Part shown: positions 14,904 to 24,335 of the stretch, piece after piece
Position numbering within the stretch: the first letter of the stretch is position 1
Layout of the letters: each line of letters begins with the position of its first letter
DNA from: Phaeobacter sp. B1627
GTDB lineage: Bacteria > Pseudomonadota > Alphaproteobacteria > Rhodobacterales > Rhodobacteraceae
DNA length: 32,747 nucleotides
Direction: 5' to 3'
NCBI RefSeq assembly: GCF_006265095.1
Contig: NZ_VCNK01000042.1
Span: 1 to 32,747, forward strand
Notes under the pieces: generated by a model
What the model was told of the DNA's origin: nothing
The model's database searches: none
What the model saw: the letters and a program-made list of their open reading frames with translations, nothing else
Program-made: the position numbers and the translations under genes

Positions 14904-15139
14904 CGGCGGCCGGGGCTTTGGGGCAGGGCGCAGTATCCCGCGTCTGGGTGCGGCGTCGCAGGGCCTGCAGATGCGGATATCGCCACGTGCCCGCAGCAGA
15001 CGCCGGTGGAGGCCCCTTTGGAGCGTGCCCGGCGATCTCGCTGTTGCTGACCGAGCGGATCTGAAACCTTTGCGCCCCGGGGGGGGGTGTGAAAAATGGG
15101 GCCCGGTGATATTGCGCGGCTTCTCTTTGGGCCGACAGT

Positions 15140-15168
15140 TTGGCAAGGTTCTGACATCACCACAAATC
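15140..15168 (+). promoter_or_regulatory. Candidate promoter of the acetylpolyamine amidohydrolase
   Basis: TTGGCA (15140-15145), a 17-bp spacer and CAAATC (15163-15168) lie about 20 bases before the start codon. The -10 is weak but related to the TAAATC of the tRNA promoter. Nothing else recognisable lies in 14904-15187. Confidence 0.3.
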
Positions 15169-15187
15169 CCAAAGGATCATCACTCGC

Positions 15188-16219
15188 ATGCGCGTTGTTT
15201 ACAGCGAAGATCACCGGCTTCATTTCCCACAGGCTGAATTGTCGGGCGGGCAGTTCGTCACCCCGTTCGAGCGTCCGTCCCGGGTTGAATATGTGCTGAA
15301 CCGGCTGAAGGAGCGGCAGCTGACCGATATCATCGCGCCGGATGCGGTGGACATGGAGCCGGTGCGGGCGCTGCTTGACCCCGGTTATCTGAGCTTTCTT
15401 GAAACCGCGTGGGACGAATGGAAGAAAGAAGGCATGGCGGGCGAGATCATCGCGGCCAACGTGCCTGCGCGGGGGATGCATCTGGACCGCATCCCCACCA
15501 ATATCGACGGCAAGGTCGGCTATTACTGCCATGCATCGGAAACGGCGATAACCCGGGGCACATGGGCCGCCGCCCTGTCATCCGTGGCCAGTGCCCAGAC
15601 CGCGCAGCGGCTGGTGGCCGCTGGCGCCGACAGCGCCTTTGCCCTCTGTCGCCCCCCCGGTCACCATGCGACGGCGGACCAATATGGCGGCTACTGCTTT
15701 ATCAATAACGCGGCGGTGGCGGCGCAGATGTTTCGCACCTCCGGTGCCGATAGGGTCGCGATACTGGATATCGATTTCCACCATGGAAACGGTACTCAGT
15801 CGCTGTTTTATGACCGATCCGATGTGATGTTCGCATCGCTCCATGGCGCCCCGCAGGAGGCCTATCCCTATTATCTCGGCTACGCGGACGAGACCGGGCG
15901 GGGGGCTGGCGAAGGGACCAATCTGAACTACCCGATGCCATTCGGCACGGATTACGCCACCTGGTCGGCTGCATTGGATGACGCGATTGCCAGGATCAGG
16001 GCATGGGGGGCTGAGGCCCTGGTCCTGTCCCTCGGCGTTGATGCCTACAAGGACGACCCGATCAGCTTTTTCCGCCTCGACAGCGATGATTTCACGGATG
16101 CGGGGCGCCGGATCGGGGCCATGAAGCTTCCGACGGTGATCTGTATGGAGGGGGGCTATGCGATCGAGGCTGTGGGCATCAATACGGTCAACGTATTGGA
16201 GGGCTTCAAGGGCGCATAA
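15188..16219 (+). CDS. Histone-deacetylase-family acetylpolyamine amidohydrolase
   Basis: 343 residues, against 341 for the acetylpolyamine amidohydrolase of Mycoplana ramosa. It removes acetyl groups from acetylated putrescine, cadaverine or spermidine using zinc. The active-site residues (numbering of the family member from memory) are all present, shifted by one: RPPGHHA with His159/His160, DIDFHHGNG with zinc ligands Asp196 and His198, GVDAYKDDP with Asp285, and EGGY with Tyr324. The N-terminal insert typical of the dimeric polyamine enzymes is also present (MHLDRIPTNIDGKVGYYCHASETAI). The gene ends 65 bases from a convergent Pot-type transporter operon, which supports a polyamine role. 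AAGGA precedes the ATG. Confidence 0.92.
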   Translation: MRVVYSEDHRLHFPQAELSGGQFVTPFERPSRVEYVLNRLKERQLTDIIAPDAVDMEPVRALLDPGYLSFLETAWDEWKKEGMAGEIIAANVPARGMHLDRIPTNIDGKVGYYCHASETAITRGTWAAALSSVASAQTAQRLVAAGADSAFALCRPPGHHATADQYGGYCFINNAAVAAQMFRTSGADRVAILDIDFHHGNGTQSLFYDRSDVMFASLHGAPQEAYPYYLGYADETGRGAGEGTNLNYPMPFGTDYATWSAALDDAIARIRAWGAEALVLSLGVDAYKDDPISFFRLDSDDFTDAGRRIGAMKLPTVICMEGGYAIEAVGINTVNVLEGFKGA

Positions 16220-16249
16220 AGCGGCGTTGGCCTATGGCAAAGGGGCGGC

Positions 16250-16280
16250 GAGGGGCCGCACAGCAGCCCCTCTCTTTTTC
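16250..16280 (+). terminator. Intrinsic terminator of the amidohydrolase gene
   Basis: GAGGGGC (16250-16256) pairs with GCCCCTC (16266-16272) across a nine-base loop, followed by TCTTTTTC. It is a classical hairpin plus T-run on the plus strand, 31 bases after the stop codon. Confidence 0.8.
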
Positions 16281-16284
16281 TGCG

Positions 16285-17310
16285 TTACTTGAGAAGCTCT
16301 GTCCAGATCGCGGTATAGAGATCGGTGGCGGACTGAGGGCAGGTGGGGATGAACTGACCGGCGGCTGCGAACTCTGCCGGGGCCACGATTTCGGGCGCGG
16401 TCTTCATGTCTTCGGGCATGAAGGCCTCGGAGCCTGCGACGCCGTTGGCATAGCGGGCAAACTCGGAGATCATCGCGGCGTTTTCCGGCTCAAGGATGAA
16501 GTTGATGAATTGATAGGCTTCGTCAACGTTCTTGGCATCCGACAGCAAGGCGACGGAATCCATGAACAACGGATAGCCTTCCTTGGGGTAGCCGTAGACC
16601 ACGTCGGGGTTGTTGATCCGGGCGCGCATGGTGGACCCGTTCCAGTTGACGGAGGCCGCATAGTCACCGGAGGACAGTTTGTCGGTGGTGCCATAGTCCA
16701 TCGACAACCATTTCGGTTTCGCCGCCATCAGCTTGTCCCGCACCTGCTTGAGCACGGTGAGGTCTTCGGTACAGGCCTCGCCGCCGAGGTTGAAGATCGC
16801 CATGTTCAGCACATCCGTCATCTCGGGAACAACGTTGATCTTGCCCTCCAGCTCTGCGGGCGGATCCATGAACAGCTCTGAGGTATTCACATCGCCGCCG
16901 TAAACGGAGGTGTTGACCGCAATGCCGACCGAGCCCCATTGCCACGGCACGGTATGGGTGCGGCCCGGATCCCAAGGCACGTCTTTCCACTCGGCTGCAA
17001 TATTGCCGATATTGGGAATTTTGCTGTGGTCCAGCTCGGCGATCAGCCCTTTGCGGACGTAAACCGGGATATAGTTGGCAGAGGGGACAACCAGATCATA
17101 GCCGGACCCACCCGCTTCGACCTTGGTCAGGGCCGTGGTGTTGCTGTCGTAGTCGGTGATCGTCACCGTGATGCCGGTCTCTTCCGTGAATTTTTCGATC
17201 ATTTCCGGGCTGGTGTAATTGCCCCAGTTGAAAAGGTTCAGTTGCCCCTCGGCCAGGGCGCCGCATGCGCTGCCCAGAAGAGCTGTTGTTGCGATCAGAA
17301 GGGTCTTCAT
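16285..17310 (-). CDS. potF: Spermidine/putrescine ABC transporter, periplasmic binding protein
   Basis: 341 residues. Signal peptide MKTLLIATTALLGSACGALA, then mature EGQLNLFNWGNYTSPEMIEKFTEETGITVTITDYDSNTTALTKVEAG, the characteristic start of PotD/PotF-type receptors. KEGYPLFMDSVALLSDAKNVDEAYQFINFILEPE is the typical C-terminal lobe segment. It captures polyamines in the periplasm and feeds the permeases encoded just upstream. The ATG at 17310 follows GGAG; a GTG at 17322 is the longest frame but lies ahead of the signal peptide. It is the last gene of the potG-potH-potI-potF order. Putrescine versus spermidine (or acetylated forms) cannot be decided by eye. Confidence 0.92.
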   Translation of the reverse strand: MKTLLIATTALLGSACGALAEGQLNLFNWGNYTSPEMIEKFTEETGITVTITDYDSNTTALTKVEAGGSGYDLVVPSANYIPVYVRKGLIAELDHSKIPNIGNIAAEWKDVPWDPGRTHTVPWQWGSVGIAVNTSVYGGDVNTSELFMDPPAELEGKINVVPEMTDVLNMAIFNLGGEACTEDLTVLKQVRDKLMAAKPKWLSMDYGTTDKLSSGDYAASVNWNGSTMRARINNPDVVYGYPKEGYPLFMDSVALLSDAKNVDEAYQFINFILEPENAAMISEFARYANGVAGSEAFMPEDMKTAPEIVAPAEFAAAGQFIPTCPQSATDLYTAIWTELLK

Positions 17311-17338
17311 GTGGGTCTCCACTGTTGATGAAATCGGG

Positions 17339-18145
17339 TTAGTCCCGCTTTTTGGTTACAAATACGAACAGGGTGAGGATCAGCACCGTCACCACCAGCA
17401 GGGCGGTCGAAATGGCATTGACCTCGGGCGTCAATGCCCTGCGCAACTGGCCAAGCATGTAGGTTGGCAGCGTATCCTGTCCGGCAGATTTTACAAACTC
17501 GGTGATGATGACGTTATCGAGCGAGATGATGAAGGCCAGCATCGCGCCGGCGATCACCCCCGGAAACAGAAGCGGCAGGGTCACATAGCGAAAACTCTGC
17601 CAGGCGGAAGCATAGAGATCGGCGGCGGCGGTCTCCATGCTGGTGTCCATGCCCTCCAGCCGAGCCTTGATCGGCAGATAGGCAAACGGAATGCAAAACG
17701 CCGAATGGGCGAGGATCAGATAGCCCAGACCGGTATATCCGGTGGCGATCTTGACCGAGGAAAAGAAGATCAGCAGCGCCACGGCGGTGACAATCTCGGG
17801 CACCATCAGGGGCTGGTTGATGATGATGTAGATCACCGTCTGGCCGCGGAATTTTCCCCGTCTGGTGGTGCCGAGCGCCGCCATCGTGGCCAGTGTTGTC
17901 GAGATGACGGAGGCCCAGAGCGCAATGATCAAGGACCGCGCCGTGGCCGCCTGGACGGCCTCATTCTGGGCGGCGACCGCGTACCAGTCCAGCGAAAACC
18001 CACCCCATTGGTTCACGGAATTCCCGCCATTGAAGGAATAGACGACCAGCGTCACAATCGGGGCATAGAGCAGAATGAAGGCAAGGACGGCGATCAGCGT
18101 AAAGCCGGGTAGGGTCGTCACATCAAAGGCGCGAGGCTTAGCCAT
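17339..18145 (-). CDS. potI: Polyamine ABC transporter permease (PotI/PotC type)
   Basis: 268 residues with about six hydrophobic segments, starting after GFTLIAVLAFILLYAPIVTLVVYSF. The EAA-loop that contacts the ATPase is visible: ETAAADLYASAWQSFRYVTLPLLFPGVIAGAMLAFIISLDNVIITEFV. The start overlaps the end of the preceding permease gene by eight bases, so the two are translationally coupled. With the partner permease it forms the inner-membrane channel. Confidence 0.93.
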   Translation of the reverse strand: MAKPRAFDVTTLPGFTLIAVLAFILLYAPIVTLVVYSFNGGNSVNQWGGFSLDWYAVAAQNEAVQAATARSLIIALWASVISTTLATMAALGTTRRGKFRGQTVIYIIINQPLMVPEIVTAVALLIFFSSVKIATGYTGLGYLILAHSAFCIPFAYLPIKARLEGMDTSMETAAADLYASAWQSFRYVTLPLLFPGVIAGAMLAFIISLDNVIITEFVKSAGQDTLPTYMLGQLRRALTPEVNAISTALLVVTVLILTLFVFVTKKRD

Positions 18146-19040
18146 TGGGGTCCTCCCGGGACGACACTTTGGTGTAGATCACCAGCGACACCAGAACGAT
18201 GGCGAGCAACAAGGTGGAAAGCGCGGCCCCGAGAGGCCAGTTCTGCCCCTGACCGAACTGCAGTTCGATGAAATTGCCGATCATCATGTTCTTGCCGCCG
18301 CCCAGAACCCGTGGGGTGACATAGGCTCCGAGGCTGGGAATGAAGACCAGAATGCTGCCTGCGATGATCCCCGGTTTGATGATGGGGAGGATGACCCCCC
18401 GCAACACCTGCCAGCGCGAGGCATAGAGATCATATCCCGCCTCGATCAGCCGGAAATCGAACCTGTCGACAGCGGCATAGAGCGGCAGCACCATCAGCGG
18501 CAGGTAGACATAGGTCATCCCGATCAACACCGCCGTGTCGGTGTACAGGATCTGTATCGGTTCTGATATCAGCCCGGCATGCATCAGGAAGGTGTTGAGG
18601 ATGCCCTGGTTGCGGATCACTTCCATGATCGCGAAGGTGCGGATCAGGAGGTTCGTCCAGAACGGGATGGTGATCAGGAACAGCCAGAATGCCCGCGATC
18701 TGGCCGGCCGCGTCGCGATGAACCAGGCGGTGGGCAAGCCGAAGGCAAATGTGATCGCCGTGGTCATGATCGACAGTTTCACGGACCGCCAAAAGATCGT
18801 CAGGTTCGCGTCGGCCAGGCTGATTGTCTGGTCAAAGATGTCTTTCTCGAACAGGACGCGAAACCAGCCTTCGCCGGAGAGGACCCAGCGCACACCGGAA
18901 TAATCGCCCTTTTCCAGGAGGGAATAGATCGCCACGATAATCAGCGGCCCGCTGGCGGCCACCGCCAACAGAAGCAGCGCCGGGGTGGAGAGGAGCCATC
19001 CATCCAGCCCCTTGCTGCGAGGTCCCCGTGTACTACTCAT
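18138..19040 (-). CDS. potH: Polyamine ABC transporter permease (PotH/PotB type)
   Basis: 300 residues. The first membrane span is LLSTPALLLLAVAASGPLIIVAIYSLL. Later come LFLITIPFWTNLLIRTFAIMEVIRNQGILN and the EAA-loop EAGYDLYASRWQVLRGVILPIIKPGIIAGSILVFIPSLGAYVTPRVLGG, all typical of PotB/PotH. It is encoded between the ATPase and the second permease on the same strand. The 35 bases separating it from potG contain a tandem repeat. Confidence 0.94.
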   Translation of the reverse strand: MSSTRGPRSKGLDGWLLSTPALLLLAVAASGPLIIVAIYSLLEKGDYSGVRWVLSGEGWFRVLFEKDIFDQTISLADANLTIFWRSVKLSIMTTAITFAFGLPTAWFIATRPARSRAFWLFLITIPFWTNLLIRTFAIMEVIRNQGILNTFLMHAGLISEPIQILYTDTAVLIGMTYVYLPLMVLPLYAAVDRFDFRLIEAGYDLYASRWQVLRGVILPIIKPGIIAGSILVFIPSLGAYVTPRVLGGGKNMMIGNFIELQFGQGQNWPLGAALSTLLLAIVLVSLVIYTKVSSREDPNG

Positions 19041-19041
19041 C

Positions 19042-19075
19042 GGTTTTTCTCATGGGTTTGACTCATGGGGTTTTC

Positions 19076-19080
<5 letters not shown>
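19042..19080. repeat. Tandem repeat, 3 x 13 bp, in the potG-potH junction
   Basis: Three adjacent 13-base units (GGTTTTTCTCATG, GGTTTGACTCATG, GGGTTTTCTCATG) fill nearly the whole space between potG and potH. The third unit overlaps the potG stop codon. Copy-number change here would alter the distance between two co-transcribed genes. Confidence 0.75.
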
Positions 19081-20131
<1,051 letters not shown>

Positions 20132-20275
20132 TTTCCGACTCCTGAATGTCGACGGTGCGCTGCGGCAAGAAACTTTGCAAGGTAATCTATCGCCGCCCGC
20201 GCCCTGCCGGGGCAGGAGGGAGCAGAGCGGGGCATGAGGGGACCGGACACAGGCTGGCGTTGTGATGTTTGCATG

Positions 20276-21925
20276 TCACAGGGGTTCTGCAACCGCGTCG
20301 CCCCAGGCGGTCATCACCTCGCAGGCGCCAAAGCGCTGGGCGCCCGAGTTGGGCCCAGTGTCTGGCCCCGTTTCGAGCCCAGTGTTTGGCCCCGTGTCTG
20401 GCCCAGTGTTTGGCCCAGTGTTTGGCACAGTTTCGAGCACGGCGGCGGGGCAGGCAAAGGGATAGGGCAACAGGGACCGATGGGTCACGGTCACCGGGTT
20501 GATTGCACTGAGCGCTGCGAGGACGGCCGGGTCCAGCCGGTCATCGGCCACGATGCCGCTGCCGCCGGATATATCGATCCGGGGCTGGTCAAAGGCCTGT
20601 TCAATGTCCATGCCGAAATCTGTGAGACAGGACGCGATCTGGGCCACGGCGCCGACGATCTTGCGCCCGCCCGAGGCCCCAAGCGCGAACCGGCTGCCTC
20701 CTGTCTGGCCCAGCACCGGACAGACATTCATCAGGCAGGGCTTTCCTGGGGCAAGGGAATTGGCTCGCCCCGGTTCCGGATCAAACCACATGATCCCGTT
20801 GTTCATCAGAAAGCCGGTGGACGGAGACACCACCCGGGCGCCGAAAATCGACAGCAGCGTCTGGGTATGCGCAACCATGTTGCCGTCCCGGTCGACCACT
20901 GAGAAATGCGTGGTGCAGCCGGGCGCTTCGGGAGACTCGCCATCATGGCCCATGGTCGCAAGCCGGTCGCGGTAGGCCGTGGACATGGCGCGGGCAAAGG
21001 CCGGATAGAGCGCATCTGTCGTCGGCAGGTCCTCTGTTGCCAAGAGCCGCATCGCGTGGGCGAAGGTCGGTCCCGCCGTCAGTTCAGGCGCGACGTGAAA
21101 CACCGCGTCGCGATATGGAACGGTCAGAGGCGGTTGAAACCGCGCCCGGTTGGCGGCCAGATCATCAGAGGTCAGGTAGCCGCCTTTGTCGCGGATATCT
21201 CTGGCCATGGCCGCGCCCAGATCACCGCCATGCAATGCCTCTGCCCCTTCGCGCGCGATGATATCGAGGCTGTCGGCCATGCGGGACTGGTCAAGCCTGT
21301 CCTCGCTCAGGGTGGTCCATGAAAACGGACGTGGCCATTGGCCTTCCGTCAGGAACAGTGCTGCGGCATCCGGGTCGGCCGCGAGTTCGCGGGTGGCGCT
21401 GGCGATGATGAGGGCGGCGTACCAGTCGATCGCCATGCCGCGTTTCGCATGATCAATGGCGGGGGCCAGGACCTCTGCCCAGGGCAGGCGCCCCCAGCGT
21501 TTGTGAGGTGCTTCCAGCCCGTCGACCATGGCCGGGACCGCAATCGCTCTTGCGCCTTGTACGTTTGTATCCCCCACGACCCGGCGCCACGGAAAGAGAT
21601 CTCCGGCGATGCCCTCTGCGGCGAGCGGGAAGTCCTCGGTCCGCAAACCGGCCGGGGAGCGCATCCCGAAATTCAGCGCATGTGCCTCGCCTGTATCGGC
21701 GCGCCAGTGCAGGGCCGCACCGCCGCCGGCCGGGCCGGACATCCAGGGTTCCAGCACCGCGCAGACAAAACCGCAGGCAACAGCCGCATCAACCGCGTCA
21801 CCTCCCGCTCTCAGCACCTCCGCGCCGGCTTCGGCGGCCTGACGGTGCTGTGCGGCGACGACACCCCGGTCGGTTTTCACCACATGTTTGCGGATTTCCA
21901 TGTTTCGCGACAATGCGTCCGACAT
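20276..21925 (-). CDS. Gamma-glutamyltransferase-family Ntn hydrolase with repeat-expanded C-terminal region
   Basis: 549 residues. The family cuts itself before a Thr that then attacks gamma-glutamyl bonds. The N-terminal block DRGVVAAQHRQAAEAGAEVLRAGGDAVDAAVACGFVCAVLEPWMSGPAGGG and the self-cleavage region CTTHFSVVDRDGNMVAHTQTL (nucleophile one of the two Thr) are clear. The usual S-S-M-x-P segment is replaced by KPCLMNVCPVL, and the oxyanion motif is GASGGRK, so it is a divergent, YwrD-like member. No signal peptide is seen, unlike periplasmic Ggt, so it probably acts in the cytoplasm after import. Residues about 499-526 are a Thr-Gly-Pro repeat encoded by a 12-bp tandem array. The start at 21925 is one base after the stop of the M20 gene; it is the last gene of the operon. 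Confidence 0.88.
   Translation of the reverse strand: MSDALSRNMEIRKHVVKTDRGVVAAQHRQAAEAGAEVLRAGGDAVDAAVACGFVCAVLEPWMSGPAGGGAALHWRADTGEAHALNFGMRSPAGLRTEDFPLAAEGIAGDLFPWRRVVGDTNVQGARAIAVPAMVDGLEAPHKRWGRLPWAEVLAPAIDHAKRGMAIDWYAALIIASATRELAADPDAAALFLTEGQWPRPFSWTTLSEDRLDQSRMADSLDIIAREGAEALHGGDLGAAMARDIRDKGGYLTSDDLAANRARFQPPLTVPYRDAVFHVAPELTAGPTFAHAMRLLATEDLPTTDALYPAFARAMSTAYRDRLATMGHDGESPEAPGCTTHFSVVDRDGNMVAHTQTLLSIFGARVVSPSTGFLMNNGIMWFDPEPGRANSLAPGKPCLMNVCPVLGQTGGSRFALGASGGRKIVGAVAQIASCLTDFGMDIEQAFDQPRIDISGGSGIVADDRLDPAVLAALSAINPVTVTHRSLLPYPFACPAAVLETVPNTGPNTGPDTGPNTGLETGPDTGPNSGAQRFGACEVMTAWGDAVAEPL
20348..20431. repeat. In-frame tandem repeat, 7 x 12 bp, inside the gamma-glutamyltransferase-family gene
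   Basis: Seven 12-base units (plus-strand type GTTTGGCCCAGT, GTCTGGCCCAGT, TTCGAGCCCAGT) encode N/D/E-T-G-P tetrapeptides on the minus strand. Because the unit is a multiple of three, the frame is kept whatever the copy number. The array lies about 25 residues before the C terminus. Confidence 0.85.
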
Positions 21926-21926
21926 T

Positions 21927-23066
21927 TCAGGCCCCCAGGCGACAGTAGAGGCCGGCGGCAAGTCTGGCCCGTTCGACGAGGCTGTCGATTTCTATGTGTT
22001 CCCCAAGCGTGTGGAGCCCCTTGCCGCGCACGCCGATGGAGTCGAGCGTCGGCAGGCCGAGAAAACCGGTAAAATTCCCGTCTGAGCCGCCACCAGCGGA
22101 GGCGCCAGTCATCTCGAAACCGATCTCCCTGCTGATCTGCTGCGCCAGGTCCAGCATGGCCATGGTGCCGGGTTGACCGGGGTCCCAGACCGGGCGGGTC
22201 ACGCCGCGGCGCACCTCCATCACCACATCGCCCTTGTCCGAGTTGAGAGCGAGCATTTCCGCGACGCCCTCGTCCAGCAACTCCTGTGTTTTCGCCATCG
22301 ACAGCACCTCTGCGGTGCAGACCGAGGAGACGCAGTTGACCCATTGTCCGCCGTTGAAAACGCCGACCGAAAAGGTGCAGTCGTCCGTTGTCAGACCCTC
22401 GATGGTTTCAACCGATTTCGCCATTTCGGCAATGGCGGAGCGCCCGTCCTTGAGCGCCCAGCCCGCGTGGCTTGGTTTGCCCCGGGTTTCGAGGTTGAAA
22501 CGGGCGATCGCATAGCGCCCGATCACTGCGCCACCATCCGGGCGGGCGGGCTCGGGCACGAGGATATACTTGTGCCGCTTGGCTTCCTCTTCGATCAGGG
22601 TGCGGGTCGAGGGGGTTCCGATCTCTTCGTCGGGGGTGAACAGGACGGTCACCGGCAATGGCGTCTCGATGCCTGCAGCCAGCAATTTGCGCAGGGCGTC
22701 GAGGAAGACGTAGTTGCCCCCCTTCATGTCCTGCAGACCCGGACCATAGCAGATGCCGCCGTCGCGCCGGAACGGCAGTTTCGCGAGGGTGCCGACCGGA
22801 TGGACGGTATCCATGTGCCCAAGCAGCAGAATGCCGCCCTCACCGGCCTTCGGATGTGGCATCGTGGCGCGGACGCTGTCGCCCAGGCCCATCCTGCCGG
22901 GGATGCGCTCGACCCGGGCGCCGAGGGCGGCCAGATCGTGCTGGACGACATCCATCATGCGGTTGACCGCGGCGGCGTCGAAGGTGGGGCTTTCGGTTTC
23001 GATCCAGGGCCGCAGCCCGTCAAGCATCTCGTCAACGTCAAATGGCAGGTCGAGCGGGTTGGTCAT
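21927..23066 (-). CDS. M20A-family metallopeptidase (glutamate carboxypeptidase-like)
   Basis: 379 residues. The two-zinc site of M20 peptidases is complete: GHMDTVHP (His84, Asp86), GLQDMKGG (bridging Asp113), DEEIGT (catalytic Glu147, ligand Glu148), EPA (Glu172) and LHTLGEH (His352). The overall pattern is that of carboxypeptidase G2, which removes C-terminal glutamate from folate-like or peptide substrates; that specificity is an inference. There is no signal peptide, so it is cytoplasmic. It lies between the M20D gene (about 100 bases upstream) and the gamma-glutamyltransferase-family gene, with a one-base gap to the latter. ATG at 23066. Confidence 0.9.
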   Translation of the reverse strand: MTNPLDLPFDVDEMLDGLRPWIETESPTFDAAAVNRMMDVVQHDLAALGARVERIPGRMGLGDSVRATMPHPKAGEGGILLLGHMDTVHPVGTLAKLPFRRDGGICYGPGLQDMKGGNYVFLDALRKLLAAGIETPLPVTVLFTPDEEIGTPSTRTLIEEEAKRHKYILVPEPARPDGGAVIGRYAIARFNLETRGKPSHAGWALKDGRSAIAEMAKSVETIEGLTTDDCTFSVGVFNGGQWVNCVSSVCTAEVLSMAKTQELLDEGVAEMLALNSDKGDVVMEVRRGVTRPVWDPGQPGTMAMLDLAQQISREIGFEMTGASAGGGSDGNFTGFLGLPTLDSIGVRGKGLHTLGEHIEIDSLVERARLAAGLYCRLGA

Positions 23067-23104
23067 GGGCTGGCTCCTGTCCCGGTCGCCGGGCGGCGCG
23101 CGCG

Positions 23105-23152
23105 GGAAAACGGGTGGAAACGGGTGGATCGGCAGGGCGAAAGGGCGAAAGG
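23105..23152. repeat. Short tandem repeats between the two M20 genes
   Basis: Two small arrays are adjacent: GGAAAACGGGT/GGAAACGGGT, and GGGCGAAA repeated twice followed by GGGG. They occupy most of the 96-base space between the M20D and M20A genes. Confidence 0.55.
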
Positions 23153-23162
23153 GGCGACAGGA

Positions 23163-24335
23163 TCAGGCGGCGCCCCTGGGCAGGCGGGTCTCGACGATGC
23201 GGGCATAGATCGAGGCACCGACCGGCAGGATTGCGTCGTCCAGCACGAAGGCGGGGTTGTGCAGCGGCACGTTCCCGGCATGGCCCACACGGCAATAGGC
23301 ACCGGGCACCACCTTGAGCATATCGGCGAAATCTTCGGAACCTGTGGCCTGCGCGGTGGACAGCGCCGCCATGTCGGTGCCGACGATATCGGCGGCGGCG
23401 GCGGCATAGGCCGCGCTCAGGTCGGGATCGTTCATCAGCACATCAAACACATTGCGCAGGTCGACGGAAATCTCGACCCCATAGGCCTGCGCCATTCCGG
23501 CGCAGAGGTCGCGCATACGCTGATCGGCCATCTCGGAGACCTCATCATGGAAATACCGGATGGTGCCCGAGATGGTCGCCGTGTCCGGCACCACATTATA
23601 GGCGGAGCCTGCGTTGAATTTCGTGACCGACAGCACCATCGGCTTTGTTGGCGGCGTGTTGCGGCTGACGATGCTTTGCAGCTGTTGCACCAATGCGGTG
23701 CCGATGACGATGGGGTCGCGTGACTGATGGGGCATCGCGGCGTGGCTGCCGGTGCCCTTGACGGTGATGTCGAAAAACGACGCCCCCGCCATTGCCGGAC
23801 CGGGGGTGACGGACACCACACCGGGGTCGGAATTCGGATCATTGTGCATGCCGTAGATTTCGTCACAGGGGAATTGGTCAAACAGCCCGTCGGCGATCAT
23901 GCGCCGGGCACCGCCAAGCCCCTCTTCGGCGGGCTGGAAGATCAGGACCACCGTGCCGTCGAAATCACGGGTTTGCGCCAGGTAGCGCGCAGCGCCCAGC
24001 AGCATGGTGGTGTGCCCGTCATGGCCACAGGCGTGCATCCGTCCGGGATTGGTGGAGGCGAAAGCCACGCCGGAGGCCTCTTCAATCGGCAGCGCATCCA
24101 TATCGGCGCGCAACCCGATGCGGCGGTTGCCGCCGCCGGTGCCCTTGATGAGCCCGACCACACCGGTGCCGCCGAGGCCCTCGTGGATCTCATCGACGCC
24201 GTAGGCCCGGAGCCGTTCAGCCACGAGACCGGCGGTGCGGACCTCTTCGAACCCCAACTCGGGATGGGCGTGCAGGTCGTGACGGATTTCGGTCAATTCG
24301 GCCGCGAAGGCCTCGATCGCGGGGATGACGCTCAT
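23163..24335 (-). CDS. M20D-family amidohydrolase (hippurate hydrolase/AbgA-like)
   Basis: 390 residues. It hydrolyses the amide bond of N-acyl amino acids or similar conjugates. The typical elements are all present: IRHDLHAHPELGFEE (18-31), GLRADMDALPIEE (74-86), MHACGHDGHTTMLLGAA (His101, Cys103, His105) and QPAEEGLGGARRMI (Glu137/Glu138). Cys103 is the metal-ligand Cys of this subfamily. No signal peptide, so cytoplasmic. Its ATG overlaps the stop of the transporter ATPase gene by four bases (ATGA), so translation is coupled with import. The true acyl substrate is unknown. Confidence 0.93.
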   Translation of the reverse strand: MSVIPAIEAFAAELTEIRHDLHAHPELGFEEVRTAGLVAERLRAYGVDEIHEGLGGTGVVGLIKGTGGGNRRIGLRADMDALPIEEASGVAFASTNPGRMHACGHDGHTTMLLGAARYLAQTRDFDGTVVLIFQPAEEGLGGARRMIADGLFDQFPCDEIYGMHNDPNSDPGVVSVTPGPAMAGASFFDITVKGTGSHAAMPHQSRDPIVIGTALVQQLQSIVSRNTPPTKPMVLSVTKFNAGSAYNVVPDTATISGTIRYFHDEVSEMADQRMRDLCAGMAQAYGVEISVDLRNVFDVLMNDPDLSAAYAAAAADIVGTDMAALSTAQATGSEDFADMLKVVPGAYCRVGHAGNVPLHNPAFVLDDAILPVGASIYARIVETRLPRGAA

